The notes: generated by a model not told the origin, from the sequence alone. Shown: positions 7,471 to 15,497, counted from the stretch's first letter. The stretch is 17,183 nucleotides of DNA from Rhodococcus_D sp039923155 (GCA_039923155.1 JBDTDI010000167.1:1-17183), one strand, 5' to 3'. Made by a program: numbers and translations.

Positions 7471-8522
7471 TAGTCCCCGTCGAAGGGGGCTCTCCCCGCG
7501 GTAGCGATGGCGGTGCCGAGCGCGATGAGGTCACCCACCTGATCCTGGGGCCACCAGCCGTGCAGGATGCGTCGCCATGCCGCGGGTACCGCGGACGCCC
7601 CGTAGGTGGCGCCGAGCAGGCCGCCGGCGATCGCAGCGACGGTGTCGGTGTCCCGGCCACCGCGGACCGCCGCCTCCAGGGCCAGCTGCAGGTGCTGGGA
7701 ACCGAAGGTGGCGTTGCCCGGGTCCTCGGCGGGCACGGGGGTGCGGCTGATGGCCGACCACGCGCCTTGCAGGGCCTCCACGACCCACCCGTTGTGCTCG
7801 AAACCCGCGGGCGGGGTGGTTTCCGCCTGGTCCAGGCGGTGCGCCCACGAAGCCCGCCGTGCTGGGTCGAGGCGTTCGAGCCCGACCCGCACGTTCAGCT
7901 CACCGGTGAGCACGGAGTGGCGAATGGCCAGGCACCACAGCACGCAGGCCTCCCCCGCCTCCGGGTCATGGTGGGTCAGTGCGCTCAACCCGGTCGCGGC
8001 CTCGATGAGCCCGTCCTCGTCGTGCAGGTACGCCACGGCCACGGGCGCTGTGCGCATCAGGGAACCGTTTCCCCCGGACATGCCGGTCTGCTCGTGCTGG
8101 GCTTGGGCGGCGGCGCGGAGGTGCTCGGCGATGACCGCGCCGCCGTTGGTCTGCTGGGCTGTGCGGCGGGCGGTGGTGAGCACGGTCCGGGTCTGGGTCC
8201 CGACGTCGGGGGCGGTCTGCGCCCACAGCGCCCAGCCCGCGGCGATCTCGTTGCGCGCAGCCTGGCTCCGGAGGTCTGCACCGGTGGCGGCGGCCTGAGC
8301 GATGACCAGGGCCATGGACGTGTCATCGGTCCACTCCCCCGGCGCCCACCCGAAGCTGCCCCCGCCGACCATCCCGACCGGTGTCGACTCCGGCAGCGGG
8401 GGGCCGAACTCGTAACCGGCGCCCAAGGCGTCCCCGGCGGCGGTGGCCAGCAGCACCCCCACCGCCCGGTCCAGCTGCGCGGTAGTCAAGCGGGCTGTGC
8501 TCGGGCGGGGCGTTGTGGTCAT
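7461..8522 (-). CDS. ADP-ribosylglycohydrolase family protein (DraG/ARH-like)
   Basis: This 353-residue enzyme is predicted to remove ADP-ribose from modified protein or nucleic acid, or to cleave a related O- or N-glycosidic bond, using two metal ions (Mg or Mn). The metal-site motifs are present: GDALGAGYE near residue 30, WTDDTSM near 65-70, and GGRDTDTVAAIAGGLLGATYG near the C-terminus, with its metal-binding Asp/Thr pair. SGGNGSLMRTAP in the middle is also typical. The ATG at 8522 is chosen for GGAG (8528-8531) five bases upstream; longer in-frame starts lack one. It ends at TAG, behind which a phosphatase-like tail continues in frame, suggesting the present protein is the surviving half of a two-domain ancestor. 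No ADP-ribosyltransferase is visible nearby, so its target is unknown. It lies downstream of tRNA-Pro on the same strand. Confidence 0.9.
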   Translation of the reverse strand: MTTTPRPSTARLTTAQLDRAVGVLLATAAGDALGAGYEFGPPLPESTPVGMVGGGSFGWAPGEWTDDTSMALVIAQAAATGADLRSQAARNEIAAGWALWAQTAPDVGTQTRTVLTTARRTAQQTNGGAVIAEHLRAAAQAQHEQTGMSGGNGSLMRTAPVAVAYLHDEDGLIEAATGLSALTHHDPEAGEACVLWCLAIRHSVLTGELNVRVGLERLDPARRASWAHRLDQAETTPPAGFEHNGWVVEALQGAWSAISRTPVPAEDPGNATFGSQHLQLALEAAVRGGRDTDTVAAIAGGLLGATYGASAVPAAWRRILHGWWPQDQVGDLIALGTAIATAGRAPFDGDYTP

Positions 8523-8789
8523 TCCGTCTCCAGCTGGGGGGTGGGTGTGGAGGACACTCAGGGGGGCGGGCTCCCCGACGGGCAGTGTCACTCCGCACCA
8601 GGGGCGTGGGTGGTGTCCCTCGGGTCGACACTCTGGCGACCGGGGACTGCTCGGAGTTCACGGGGGAACTCCCGAGAAACCCGACGACGTGTCATCCCAG
8701 ATCGACCCGCACGGTCCCACACAAGAAGACAACCAGGGGCGGACACCGTCGGTTGTGGTTTTCGCGCGCAAGCCTTTGGACAACTTCGG
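8523..8789. other. Intergenic stretch between the ADP-ribosylglycohydrolase and tRNA-Pro
   Basis: I see no protein-like reading frame in this 267-base stretch. It holds an imperfect inverted repeat at 8650-8676 (CTCGGAGTTC ... GAACTCCCGAG, one bulged base). This lies downstream of the tRNA on its own strand and may help end tRNA transcription; there is no T-run. It must also hold the promoter of the hydrolase, if that gene has its own, but no clear boxes were found. Confidence 0.4.
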
Positions 8790-8863
<74 letters not shown>

Positions 8864-8939
8864 CGACCACCCTCCTGCGAGGGCCAGCGAAGGCTACCCC
8901 AGCGCCACTCCCCCGGACGAACTCGCCGGCCTCAGCCCC

Positions 8940-9104
8940 TCATCGGCCGTAGTCGCGCAACGTCAGGACGAACCCCACCAGCGCCGCCGGCACCGCGACC
9001 ACGTAGACCACCACCTGCAGCCACAGCGGCGCCTGCGCCTGGGCCACCGTCGCCCCGACCATGGCGCCCGCGATCAGCAGTACTCCGTAGAACGGGGTGC
9101 GCAT
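8940..9104 (-). CDS. Small two-helix membrane protein of unknown function
   Basis: This is a 54-residue protein made almost entirely of two hydrophobic segments, about residues 5-22 (FYGVLLIAGAMVGATVA) and 28-48 (WLQVVVYVVAVPAALVGFVL), joined by a short AQAQAPL turn and ending in a polar TLRDYGR tail. I do not recognise the family. The ATG at 9104 lacks a strong Shine-Dalgarno; a GTG a few codons upstream is possible. The open frame extends far upstream antisense to the dehydrogenase gene, but that part is low-complexity and not protein-like. It is divergent from the acyl-CoA dehydrogenase operon and lies upstream of tRNA-Pro. The clean hydrophobic pattern, unlike the shadow frame before it, is the reason to believe it. 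Confidence 0.55.
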   Translation of the reverse strand: MRTPFYGVLLIAGAMVGATVAQAQAPLWLQVVVYVVAVPAALVGFVLTLRDYGR

Positions 9105-9141
9105 CGGGTGATCGCCGCGGGCCACGACCGCCAGTGTGCGG

Positions 9142-9160
9142 GGCCCTGGCAGGTAGGGCC
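9142..9160. promoter_or_regulatory. Inverted repeat upstream of the acyl-CoA dehydrogenase pair
   Basis: Perfect 6-base arms GGCCCT and AGGGCC are separated by seven bases, between the small membrane protein and the first dehydrogenase. Such a dyad could be an operator, for example for a TetR- or GntR-type fatty-acid regulator, or simply a hairpin. No promoter boxes were confidently placed. Confidence 0.3.
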
Positions 9161-9245
9161 GCGCGAGGTGTGGGATCGTCGTGATCGAGGTCGTCAACAC
9201 CGGCGACGTGCAGACGGCCATGGAGGCTGTCGGGAAGAGGTCACC

Positions 9246-10421
<1,176 letters not shown>

Positions 10422-10431
10422 GAACACCGAC

Positions 10432-11574
10432 ATGGACTTCGAGCACGACGACGAGCAGTCAGCCCTCCGCGAGGCCGCCGCGGCCCTGCTGAACCGCAGC
10501 TACGGCGGCGACCAGCGGCGCAGCGTCACCGCCACCGAGCCTGGCTACGACGAAAAGACGTGGGCACAGCTCGCCGAGATGGGTGTGCTGGGTCTGCCCT
10601 TCACCGAGGCCGACGGCGGCATGGGCGCCGGTGACGTCGAGGTGGCGCTGGTGGCCAACGAGATCGGCAAGGTGCTCGCCCCCGAGCCGTTCGTTGAGTC
10701 CGTGGTTCTTGCCGGTGGCCTTGTCGCCGCCGTCGGCACCGACGCCCAGCGCAGCGAGGTGCTGGGCGCACTCGCCGAGGGCAGCAGCCTTCTCATCCTG
10801 GCCCACGCCGAGCCCGGCACCCGCTGGGCCACCACCGCCGCCGGCGTCACCGCCACCCGCGACGGTGAAGGCTGGCGCCTGGACGGGGTGAAGGAGCCGG
10901 TGCAGCACGGAGCCCACGCCGACCTGCTGGTGGTGAGTGCCGCGGTCGAGGGGCGCACCCAGCTGTTCCTGGTGCCCGGTGACGCCGAGGGCTTGACCCG
11001 CACCGGCTACCGCACCCACGACTCGGGCCGCGCCGCCAAGCTGACGTTTGCCGCCACCCCCGCGACCCTGCTGGGCGACGGTGACGCCGACCGCAGCGAC
11101 GACCTCGCCCATGCCCTCGCCCGAGCCCAGGTGGCCTACTGCCACGAGGCGGTCGGTGCGATGAGCACGGCACTGACCATGACCAGTGAGTACCTGAAGA
11201 CCCGCAAGCAGTTCGGGGTGACGCTGAACAAGTTTCAGGCCCTCACCTTTCGAGCGGCGGACATGTACGTCTCCCTCGAGCTGGTCCGCAGCGTGGTGCT
11301 GTGGGCGACGATGGTCATCGCCGACGGAAGCACCGACACCTCCGCCGTCATGGCCGCCGACCGGGCCCGGCTGCAGACCTCCAAGGCCAGCAAGCACATC
11401 GGTCAGGAAGCCATCCAGCTGCACGGCGGGATCGGGATGACCGCGGAGTACAAGCTGGGCCACTACACCAGCCGGCTCACCGCCCTGGAGCACATCCTCG
11501 GTGACGGCGACCGGGCCCTGGGGCACCTGGCCGACAACGTCGAGTCCTACGAGACGGTGGAAGCCCTGCCTTGA
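10432..11574 (+). CDS. Acyl-CoA dehydrogenase, pimeloyl-CoA dehydrogenase small-subunit-like
   Basis: This 380-residue partner subunit starts MDFEHDDEQSALREAA, typical of PimD/FadE-type small subunits. Its middle (residues about 110-220) is divergent, with only vague flavin-site motifs (LAHAEPGTRW, LDGVKEPVQHG). The C-terminal helical domain is well kept: EYLKTRKQFGVTLNKFQALTFRAADM, then AIQLHGGIGMTAEYKLGHYTSRL. In characterised heteromeric dehydrogenases FAD binds at the interface and only one subunit supplies the catalytic acid; the divergence here fits a mainly structural or FAD-binding role, which is inference. It begins 10 bases after the large subunit with a weak ribosome site, so translation is probably coupled. 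A GC-rich hairpin follows the stop codon. Confidence 0.88.
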   Translation: MDFEHDDEQSALREAAAALLNRSYGGDQRRSVTATEPGYDEKTWAQLAEMGVLGLPFTEADGGMGAGDVEVALVANEIGKVLAPEPFVESVVLAGGLVAAVGTDAQRSEVLGALAEGSSLLILAHAEPGTRWATTAAGVTATRDGEGWRLDGVKEPVQHGAHADLLVVSAAVEGRTQLFLVPGDAEGLTRTGYRTHDSGRAAKLTFAATPATLLGDGDADRSDDLAHALARAQVAYCHEAVGAMSTALTMTSEYLKTRKQFGVTLNKFQALTFRAADMYVSLELVRSVVLWATMVIADGSTDTSAVMAADRARLQTSKASKHIGQEAIQLHGGIGMTAEYKLGHYTSRLTALEHILGDGDRALGHLADNVESYETVEALP

Positions 11575-11579
11575 TCAAA

Positions 11580-11597
11580 GGTGGGCCTCCCCCCACC
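11580..11597 (+). terminator. GC-rich hairpin after the dehydrogenase operon
   Basis: GGTGGG (11580-11585) and CCCACC (11592-11597) form a perfect 6-base stem with a 6-base loop, five bases after the stop of the second dehydrogenase. There is no T-run, as is common for actinobacterial terminators. It lies between two convergent transcripts. Confidence 0.45.
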
Positions 11598-11651
11598 GCG
11601 CCCCGCGTCGAGAAGCACCACAGGGTGGTCGCGAGTCCCGCAGGACCACCA

Positions 11652-11665
11652 CGAGGTGCACCTCG
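11652..11665. repeat. Perfect 14-base palindrome between convergent genes
   Basis: CGAGGTGCACCTCG is its own reverse complement. It lies in the 127-base gap between the convergent dehydrogenase and globin genes. It has no loop, so it is a better fit for a protein-binding site than for a hairpin, although flanking CCAC/GTGG could extend a cruciform. Confidence 0.45.
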
Positions 11666-11701
11666 GCGTGGGACAGGCGTCGGGCGTGGCCTGAGGGCGC
11701 C

Positions 11702-12115
11702 TCACGCGGTGGCGAGCTCGCTGTCGGCGGTGTCGGCAGTGACCACGTGGGGCCGGTAGCCCTCGATGATGGCCATGAACTCCTGGCGCTCCCGGACCGG
11801 CGCACCCAGGAAGTTCAGGGTGGCGGCAACCTCCATCGCAACGGCGTCGAACTGGGCGGAGGTGATGTGCAGGTTGGCGTGCGCCGCAACCATGTCGAGG
11901 CCGGAGTAGCAGGTCGGGCCACCGGTGACCTCGATCGACCACGCCGTGACCAGGAACTTGTACCCGGGTGCTTTGGCGGGATTACCGTGGTGGGCGTGCA
12001 CCGCCTCGTTGGCGTTGACCGCGACGTTCAGGAACAGCCGGTCGACCAGGATGTCGACGGCACCGGCAATGCCGTAGGTGCCCCCCAACCGCTCGTACAG
12101 CGTGACCTCGCTCAT
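11702..12115 (-). CDS. glbN: Truncated haemoglobin, group I (GlbN-like)
   Basis: This is a 137-residue haem protein of the bacterial 2-over-2 globin family. It opens with SEVTLYERLGG, the group I start, continues through a VDILVDRLF helix, and has the haem-binding core GGPTCYSGLDMVAAHANLHIT with the presumed proximal His79. It ends with a long helix (FDAVAMEVAATLNFLGAPVRERQEFMAII). Group I proteins handle nitric oxide, oxygen or redox ligands. One oddity: the pair normally reading Phe-Tyr at the distal B9-B10 positions appears as Ile22-Leu23, so the usual ligand-stabilising Tyr seems absent. GGAGG (12125-12129) lies nine bases upstream of the ATG. A CRP/FNR-spaced dyad lies just beyond, in the region shared with the divergent gene. 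The family call is firm; the ligand is unknown. Confidence 0.85.
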   Translation of the reverse strand: MSEVTLYERLGGTYGIAGAVDILVDRLFLNVAVNANEAVHAHHGNPAKAPGYKFLVTAWSIEVTGGPTCYSGLDMVAAHANLHITSAQFDAVAMEVAATLNFLGAPVRERQEFMAIIEGYRPHVVTADTADSELATA

Positions 12116-12134
12116 GACACCGATCCTCCGGCTG

Positions 12135-12150
12135 GGTGACGTGCATCACC
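12135..12150. promoter_or_regulatory. CRP/FNR-family-like operator between globin and the acidic protein gene
   Basis: GGTGA-N6-TCACC has the half-sites and 6-base spacing of CRP/FNR-family targets (consensus TGTGA-N6-TCACA), with two outer mismatches. It lies about 20 bases upstream of the globin ATG, between divergent genes. Its right half also forms a hairpin with GGTGGTGC (12143-12167), so a structural role is an alternative. Confidence 0.45.
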
Positions 12151-12250
12151 CTCCACTTCGGTGGTGCGAAGGTCAACCGCGGACGAGCCCTGCAGACGTG
12201 TCGGACCGGCGTGGCAGAGTTGGCCCCCTGTAACCGGGAAAGGCACGCCG

Positions 12251-12685
12251 GTGAGCGAGACCGATCTTGTCTACGGGATCGTGGACGACAACCTGATCCT
12301 GCTGCCCGCGGACTTCGCCCGTGAGCTGGCGGCCGACTACCGCACCCTGGACTCAGTGCGGACCTACGGCGACGCCCGGGCCGCGGTGATGACCCAGCTG
12401 GAGCTGCCGGGGACCTCCGACGAAGAGCTGGCCGAGTCCGGCCACGAGGACTCCGACCTCTACGACCCGTCCGAGCTCGACGACTGGCCAACGCCGATCG
12501 CCACCTGGGCGCTCGACGTCCTGCCCGACGAGCTGGAGGACGTCGGTGAGCAGTACGAGGGCATGATGGTTGACCCCATCCTCAGGATCGACCCGTCCAG
12601 CGAGGCGGACGTCGTCGCCGGGGCCGCCCGGCTGGGGTTCGCCATCACGCGCGACGACGACCTCATCCGCTCACTCGAGCGCTGA
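12251..12685 (+). CDS. Acidic protein of unknown function
   Basis: This is a 144-residue, strongly acidic, probably cytoplasmic protein with no signal peptide or membrane helix. I do not recognise its family. Visible features are SETDLVYGIVDDNLILLPADFA at the start, a highly acidic middle (about 55-80) rich in Asp/Glu, a Trp-containing segment (DDWPTPIATWALDVLPDELEDV), and a C-terminal part (VAGAARLGFAITRDDDLIRSLE) that reads like a small alpha/beta element. The GTG at 12251 is preferred because it begins the protein-like part and follows a purine-rich GGGAAAGG; a start at 12161 adds an Arg/Pro/Trp-rich leader of doubtful reality. It is divergent from the globin gene and may share its CRP-like control site. 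Codon use fits a true gene. Confidence 0.7.
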   Translation: MSETDLVYGIVDDNLILLPADFARELAADYRTLDSVRTYGDARAAVMTQLELPGTSDEELAESGHEDSDLYDPSELDDWPTPIATWALDVLPDELEDVGEQYEGMMVDPILRIDPSSEADVVAGAARLGFAITRDDDLIRSLER

Positions 12686-12745
12686 GGGAACGATCTTCCA
12701 CGGGTGAAGACTGCATCCTGACGACTCCGACCCGCAGCTAATGGT

Positions 12746-13552
12746 ATGAAGAAGTGCAAACCGGACGACCTGCAGGTCACGGTGACCATCGCACAGGACG
12801 CGCCCACCCGTCAGCAGGCGCAGGAACAGCTGGCCACGACAGACCTCTGTCGCCTGAGCTCACCGGTTCGTGACCGGCGTCTAAATGCCGTGAGCATCGT
12901 GGTGATGGGCGTCTGTGCGGGGGTTCTCGGCGTCTGCGCGGCCGAGCCCTTCGCTACCGGGACCCTGGTCGCCGAGGTGGCTTTGGCAGCACTGATCAGC
13001 ATCTTGCTTGTCGTCCTGTTCTGGCAGCGGGGGTGGGTCGAGCAGACTGCTGAGACGGTGCCGCACCGCGCCCGGCTGACCGCCGCGCTGGGCTTCTTTG
13101 CCTACTTCTGCGTCGGGAACGTCGTCGTGCAGCCTTGGCTGCTCGAGGAGGCGGACGGACCGACCTGGGCGTTGGTGGGGGCCGGCGCGGCGGTCGCCTT
13201 CACCCCCGCAGTCTTGGCCGCGGCCGTCATCGGCGGGCGGGGCACCCTGGGGAGGGGACGTGTCCGGGCCGGGCGGTGGGACGGTGCGCTCGCCTTGCCG
13301 GTCCGTCTACGCCTGGTCGCCGCCCTGACCGAGGTCGACGCGGCCGAGCTCGGCCGGGTGCGCGAGGCCATCGGGATCACCGACCCCACGTTGTCCCGCC
13401 AGACCGCCGTCCAGCTGGAGCACGTCGGCTACGTCAAGATCCGCAAGGTTGCCGGTAAGCGGCCGCGCACCTGGCTGTCGCTGACCCACACGGGACGCGC
13501 CGCGTGCACACGGCACCTGGCCGCGCTGGGCGACATCGCCGACGGCGCCTGA
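12746..13552 (+). CDS. Membrane protein with C-terminal winged helix (HTH_34-like), putative membrane-bound regulator
   Basis: This is a 268-residue protein combining four predicted membrane helices (about 47-66, 73-93, 111-130, 141-163) with a basic linker (RGRVRAGRW) and a C-terminal winged helix (185-262). The latter reads LPVRLRLVAALTEVDAAEL, then GITDPTLSRQTAVQLEHVG, then YVKIRK and KRPRTWLSLTHTGR. Its order of helices, recognition helix and wing matches the HTH_34/PadR-MarR-like fold. HTH_34 proteins are usually small soluble regulators, so a membrane-tethered version is unusual. It suggests a one-component regulator sensing a membrane-associated signal (inference). The ATG at 12746 has no Shine-Dalgarno, and a later GTG near residue 11 or 41 is possible. 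A decayed second copy follows immediately downstream. The domain name is from memory. Confidence 0.75.
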   Translation: MKKCKPDDLQVTVTIAQDAPTRQQAQEQLATTDLCRLSSPVRDRRLNAVSIVVMGVCAGVLGVCAAEPFATGTLVAEVALAALISILLVVLFWQRGWVEQTAETVPHRARLTAALGFFAYFCVGNVVVQPWLLEEADGPTWALVGAGAAVAFTPAVLAAAVIGGRGTLGRGRVRAGRWDGALALPVRLRLVAALTEVDAAELGRVREAIGITDPTLSRQTAVQLEHVGYVKIRKVAGKRPRTWLSLTHTGRAACTRHLAALGDIADGA

Positions 13553-13596
13553 CCGCCAGGCCCGACCCACGAGCGAACGCTCAGCTCGGCGAGCCA

Positions 13597-14073
13597 CGCT
13601 ACTGCCGGTGGGCCAGCTGGTCGGGGACCGGTAGTTCGTCGACTCTGGCGGTGGTGGCCGTGATGCCCTGGCTCTACCCGACGCCGGCTACGAGGGCCAA
13701 GGTGGTCGCCGGCGCGGCGGCCGCCGCCCTGCCCGCTCTGGTTGCCGCGATCGTCATCAGCCGCCCGCGCAGCGACGAGGTTGCCGCGTACGACGCCCGG
13801 CGCTTGGACGAGGTCTTCTCCTGGCCCGTGAGTCTGCGCCTGGTTGTGGCCTTGACCCAGAACCGCGGGCCAGGCTCGAACTCGTCCACGAGGGCATGGA
13901 GCTGGCGGAGCTCACAGTCTCCCGCCACGCGGCGGGGCTGCAGTATTCGCGTCGGCTACGCGGTCAAGCGTCCACGCACCCGGCTCTCCGCCGGGCGGGC
14001 CGCGTCCGCCCAGCACCTGGTCGCGCTGCGCGATGGCGTCGGCGGCGGGCAGCCCTACACGACGCCGAGGCGT
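13597..14073 (+). pseudogene. Decayed tandem copy of the membrane winged-helix protein
   Basis: This stretch aligns in pieces with the second half of the gene just upstream. First frame: VMPWL, then a hydrophobic span (AAALPALVAAIVIS), then WPVSLRLVVALT, matching QPWL, the fourth helix and LPVRLRLVAALT. The match then jumps to another frame at about 13863 (ARLELVHEGMELAELTVSRHAAGL, matching the recognition helix region). It returns to the first frame at about 13950 (VGYAVKRPRTRLS ... AGRAASAQHLVAL, matching VGY ... KRPRTWLS ... TGRAACTRHLAAL). Two frameshifts and two short internal deletions are therefore visible, and the first membrane helices are missing. An open frame of 193 codons spans the region, but it is a chance mosaic across these breaks. 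It is almost certainly non-functional as a regulator. Confidence 0.72.
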
Positions 14074-14113
14074 GGCCCGCGGTGACGTGCACCAGCTCGC
14101 AGCGTCCGGCGCC

Positions 14114-14815
14114 CTAACCGCCGTCGCTGTGGAGTCTCCTGGACAACGCGATGACCACGACGACAGGAGCAATGATCAGCAGGGGCGAGAGCCACGGGAG
14201 GTGCTCGACGACCAGTGCCCCCACGCCGGCGCCCACGATCAGCGCGGTGAGAACCTGCGCGCTCGGGAGAAGATGGCGCCGCGGGCTTCGCGCCGCGATG
14301 GCACCGATGAGGGTGGTCAAGGTGCCGGTCAGGTAGGTCGAGGACAGGCCCGAGACGCCGAAGCGTTGGATCGCGCTGCTCTGGATGCCGAGCGCGGCCG
14401 CCGCGATCATCAGCAGGGCGAGTGCAGTGCCCGCCGACCGGTCGCCCAGCGTCAGCTCCCAGACGAGCAGGAAGACGAGCAGGACGAGCGCCTCCGCGAC
14501 GAGGGAGCGGGTCACCTGCCGTGGCCAGACCGGATCTCGCGGGACCGCAGTCCTGGCGATGTGCGCGCCGAGCAGGACCCCGACGACGTAGCTCAGGATC
14601 GCGCTGCCCGAAGTGATGGCCAGGGCCGCCTCGGTGTGTCCGGCGGACAGGCCGAGCAGGACCATGTTGCCCGTCATGACGCTGGAGAACGCACCACCCA
14701 GAGCCAGGAAGCCGGTGGCATCGGCGCAACCGGTGCCGAGGGTGAGCACGACGACCAGGGTGTGACGACGTCGCTTGAGCCGGTCCAGGGCCGGCACGTT
14801 CGTGACGGAAGCCAT
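14114..14815 (-). CDS. DUF1275 (YoaK-type) integral membrane protein
   Basis: This is a 233-residue inner-membrane protein with about six hydrophobic helices. The family signature is at the N-terminus: HTLVVVLTLGTGCADATGFL followed by GGAFSSVMTGNMVLLG. A second conserved region is GIQSSAIQRFGVSGLSSTYLTGTLTTL. These two MTGN-like and YLTGT-like segments are typical of DUF1275, for which no biochemical role is firmly established; transporter-like function is often assumed. The ATG at 14815 begins four bases after the stop of the GntR gene, with a GGGGTGAG as ribosome site, so the two are coupled. It is the last visible gene of the gamma-glutamyltransferase operon and may move a product or substrate of that pathway (inference from position). 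Confidence 0.85.
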   Translation of the reverse strand: MASVTNVPALDRLKRRRHTLVVVLTLGTGCADATGFLALGGAFSSVMTGNMVLLGLSAGHTEAALAITSGSAILSYVVGVLLGAHIARTAVPRDPVWPRQVTRSLVAEALVLLVFLLVWELTLGDRSAGTALALLMIAAAALGIQSSAIQRFGVSGLSSTYLTGTLTTLIGAIAARSPRRHLLPSAQVLTALIVGAGVGALVVEHLPWLSPLLIIAPVVVVIALSRRLHSDGG

Positions 14816-14819
14816 CTGC

Positions 14820-15497
14820 TCACCCCTGGGTGAGCTCGTTGCGCGCGGCGGCGGAGGCGGCGGCGACGTGGGCCAGCGCCGCTACCTCCGCCGCGTCCGG
14901 GTCGCCGGCCTCGATGGTGTCGACCAGGCGGATGTGCTCGATCCACGAGTGCGGTGCCCGTTGAGCCGCGCCGATTCGGAAGACCCACTGAACGTGCATG
15001 TACAGGGCGCTGGCGATCGAGGCGAGCCACCGGTTGCCGCTGATCTCGATGACCCTCAGGTGGAACGCACTGTTGAGCTCGGACACCTTGGCGAGATCCA
15101 GGCCATCCGTGGCGATCCGCGCGTCGTCCAGCAGGTCGCGCAGGCCCGCCACACAGCTGGGTGTGGCCCGTTCCGCGGCGAGCCGCGCCGCCAGGGTCTC
15201 CAGCCGCTCACGCATCGCGAACAGGTCGGCGATGGTGGTGGCGTCGGGGGAGGCGACGACAGCACCGCGGCGGGGGACCATGATCACGAACCCCTCTGCC
15301 TCGGCCACCCGCAGCGCCTCGCGAACCGGGTTGCGGGAGACACCGAAGTCTTCCGCCAGCCGGTCCTCGGTCAACCGCTCCCCCGGCGGGTAGTCACCGT
15401 TGACGATGCGTTGACGCAGCACGGACAGGACCTGGTCGCGCAGCGGCAGGTGCTGACCGCCGATCGTCGTGCCGTGACCGTTGCTCGAGGCAGGCAC
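14820..15497 (-). CDS. GntR-family transcriptional regulator, FCD subfamily
   Basis: This is a 225-residue regulator. The N-terminal winged helix (about residues 17-85) reads PLRDQVLSVLRQRIVNGDYPPGERL, then LAEDFGVSRNPVREALRVAE, then the wing MVPRRGAVVASP. The remainder is an all-helical FCD domain with NSAFHLRVIEISGN and HIRLVDTIEAGDPDAAE. The GTG at 15497 is chosen because it overlaps the gamma-glutamyltransferase stop by one base (TAGTG), implying coupling by termination-reinitiation; another GTG 12 bases upstream is possible. A regulator in the middle of its own operon suggests autoregulation of the transferase-regulator-DUF1275 unit. The effector is unknown. Confidence 0.88.
   Translation of the reverse strand: MPASSNGHGTTIGGQHLPLRDQVLSVLRQRIVNGDYPPGERLTEDRLAEDFGVSRNPVREALRVAEAEGFVIMVPRRGAVVASPDATTIADLFAMRERLETLAARLAAERATPSCVAGLRDLLDDARIATDGLDLAKVSELNSAFHLRVIEISGNRWLASIASALYMHVQWVFRIGAAQRAPHSWIEHIRLVDTIEAGDPDAAEVAALAHVAAASAAARNELTQG

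Noticed and set aside
7100..7660. 186-codon minus-strand open frame overlapping the end of the ADP-ribosylglycohydrolase
   Set aside because: It is out of frame with the hydrolase, rich in Pro/Ser/Arg/Thr, and has no ribosome site. It is explained as a shifted reading of the same DNA.
13504..14085. Complete 193-codon gene downstream of the winged-helix membrane protein
   Set aside because: Its matches to the upstream gene switch frame twice and lack the N-terminal half. The continuous frame is therefore a product of decay, and the region is listed as a pseudogene.
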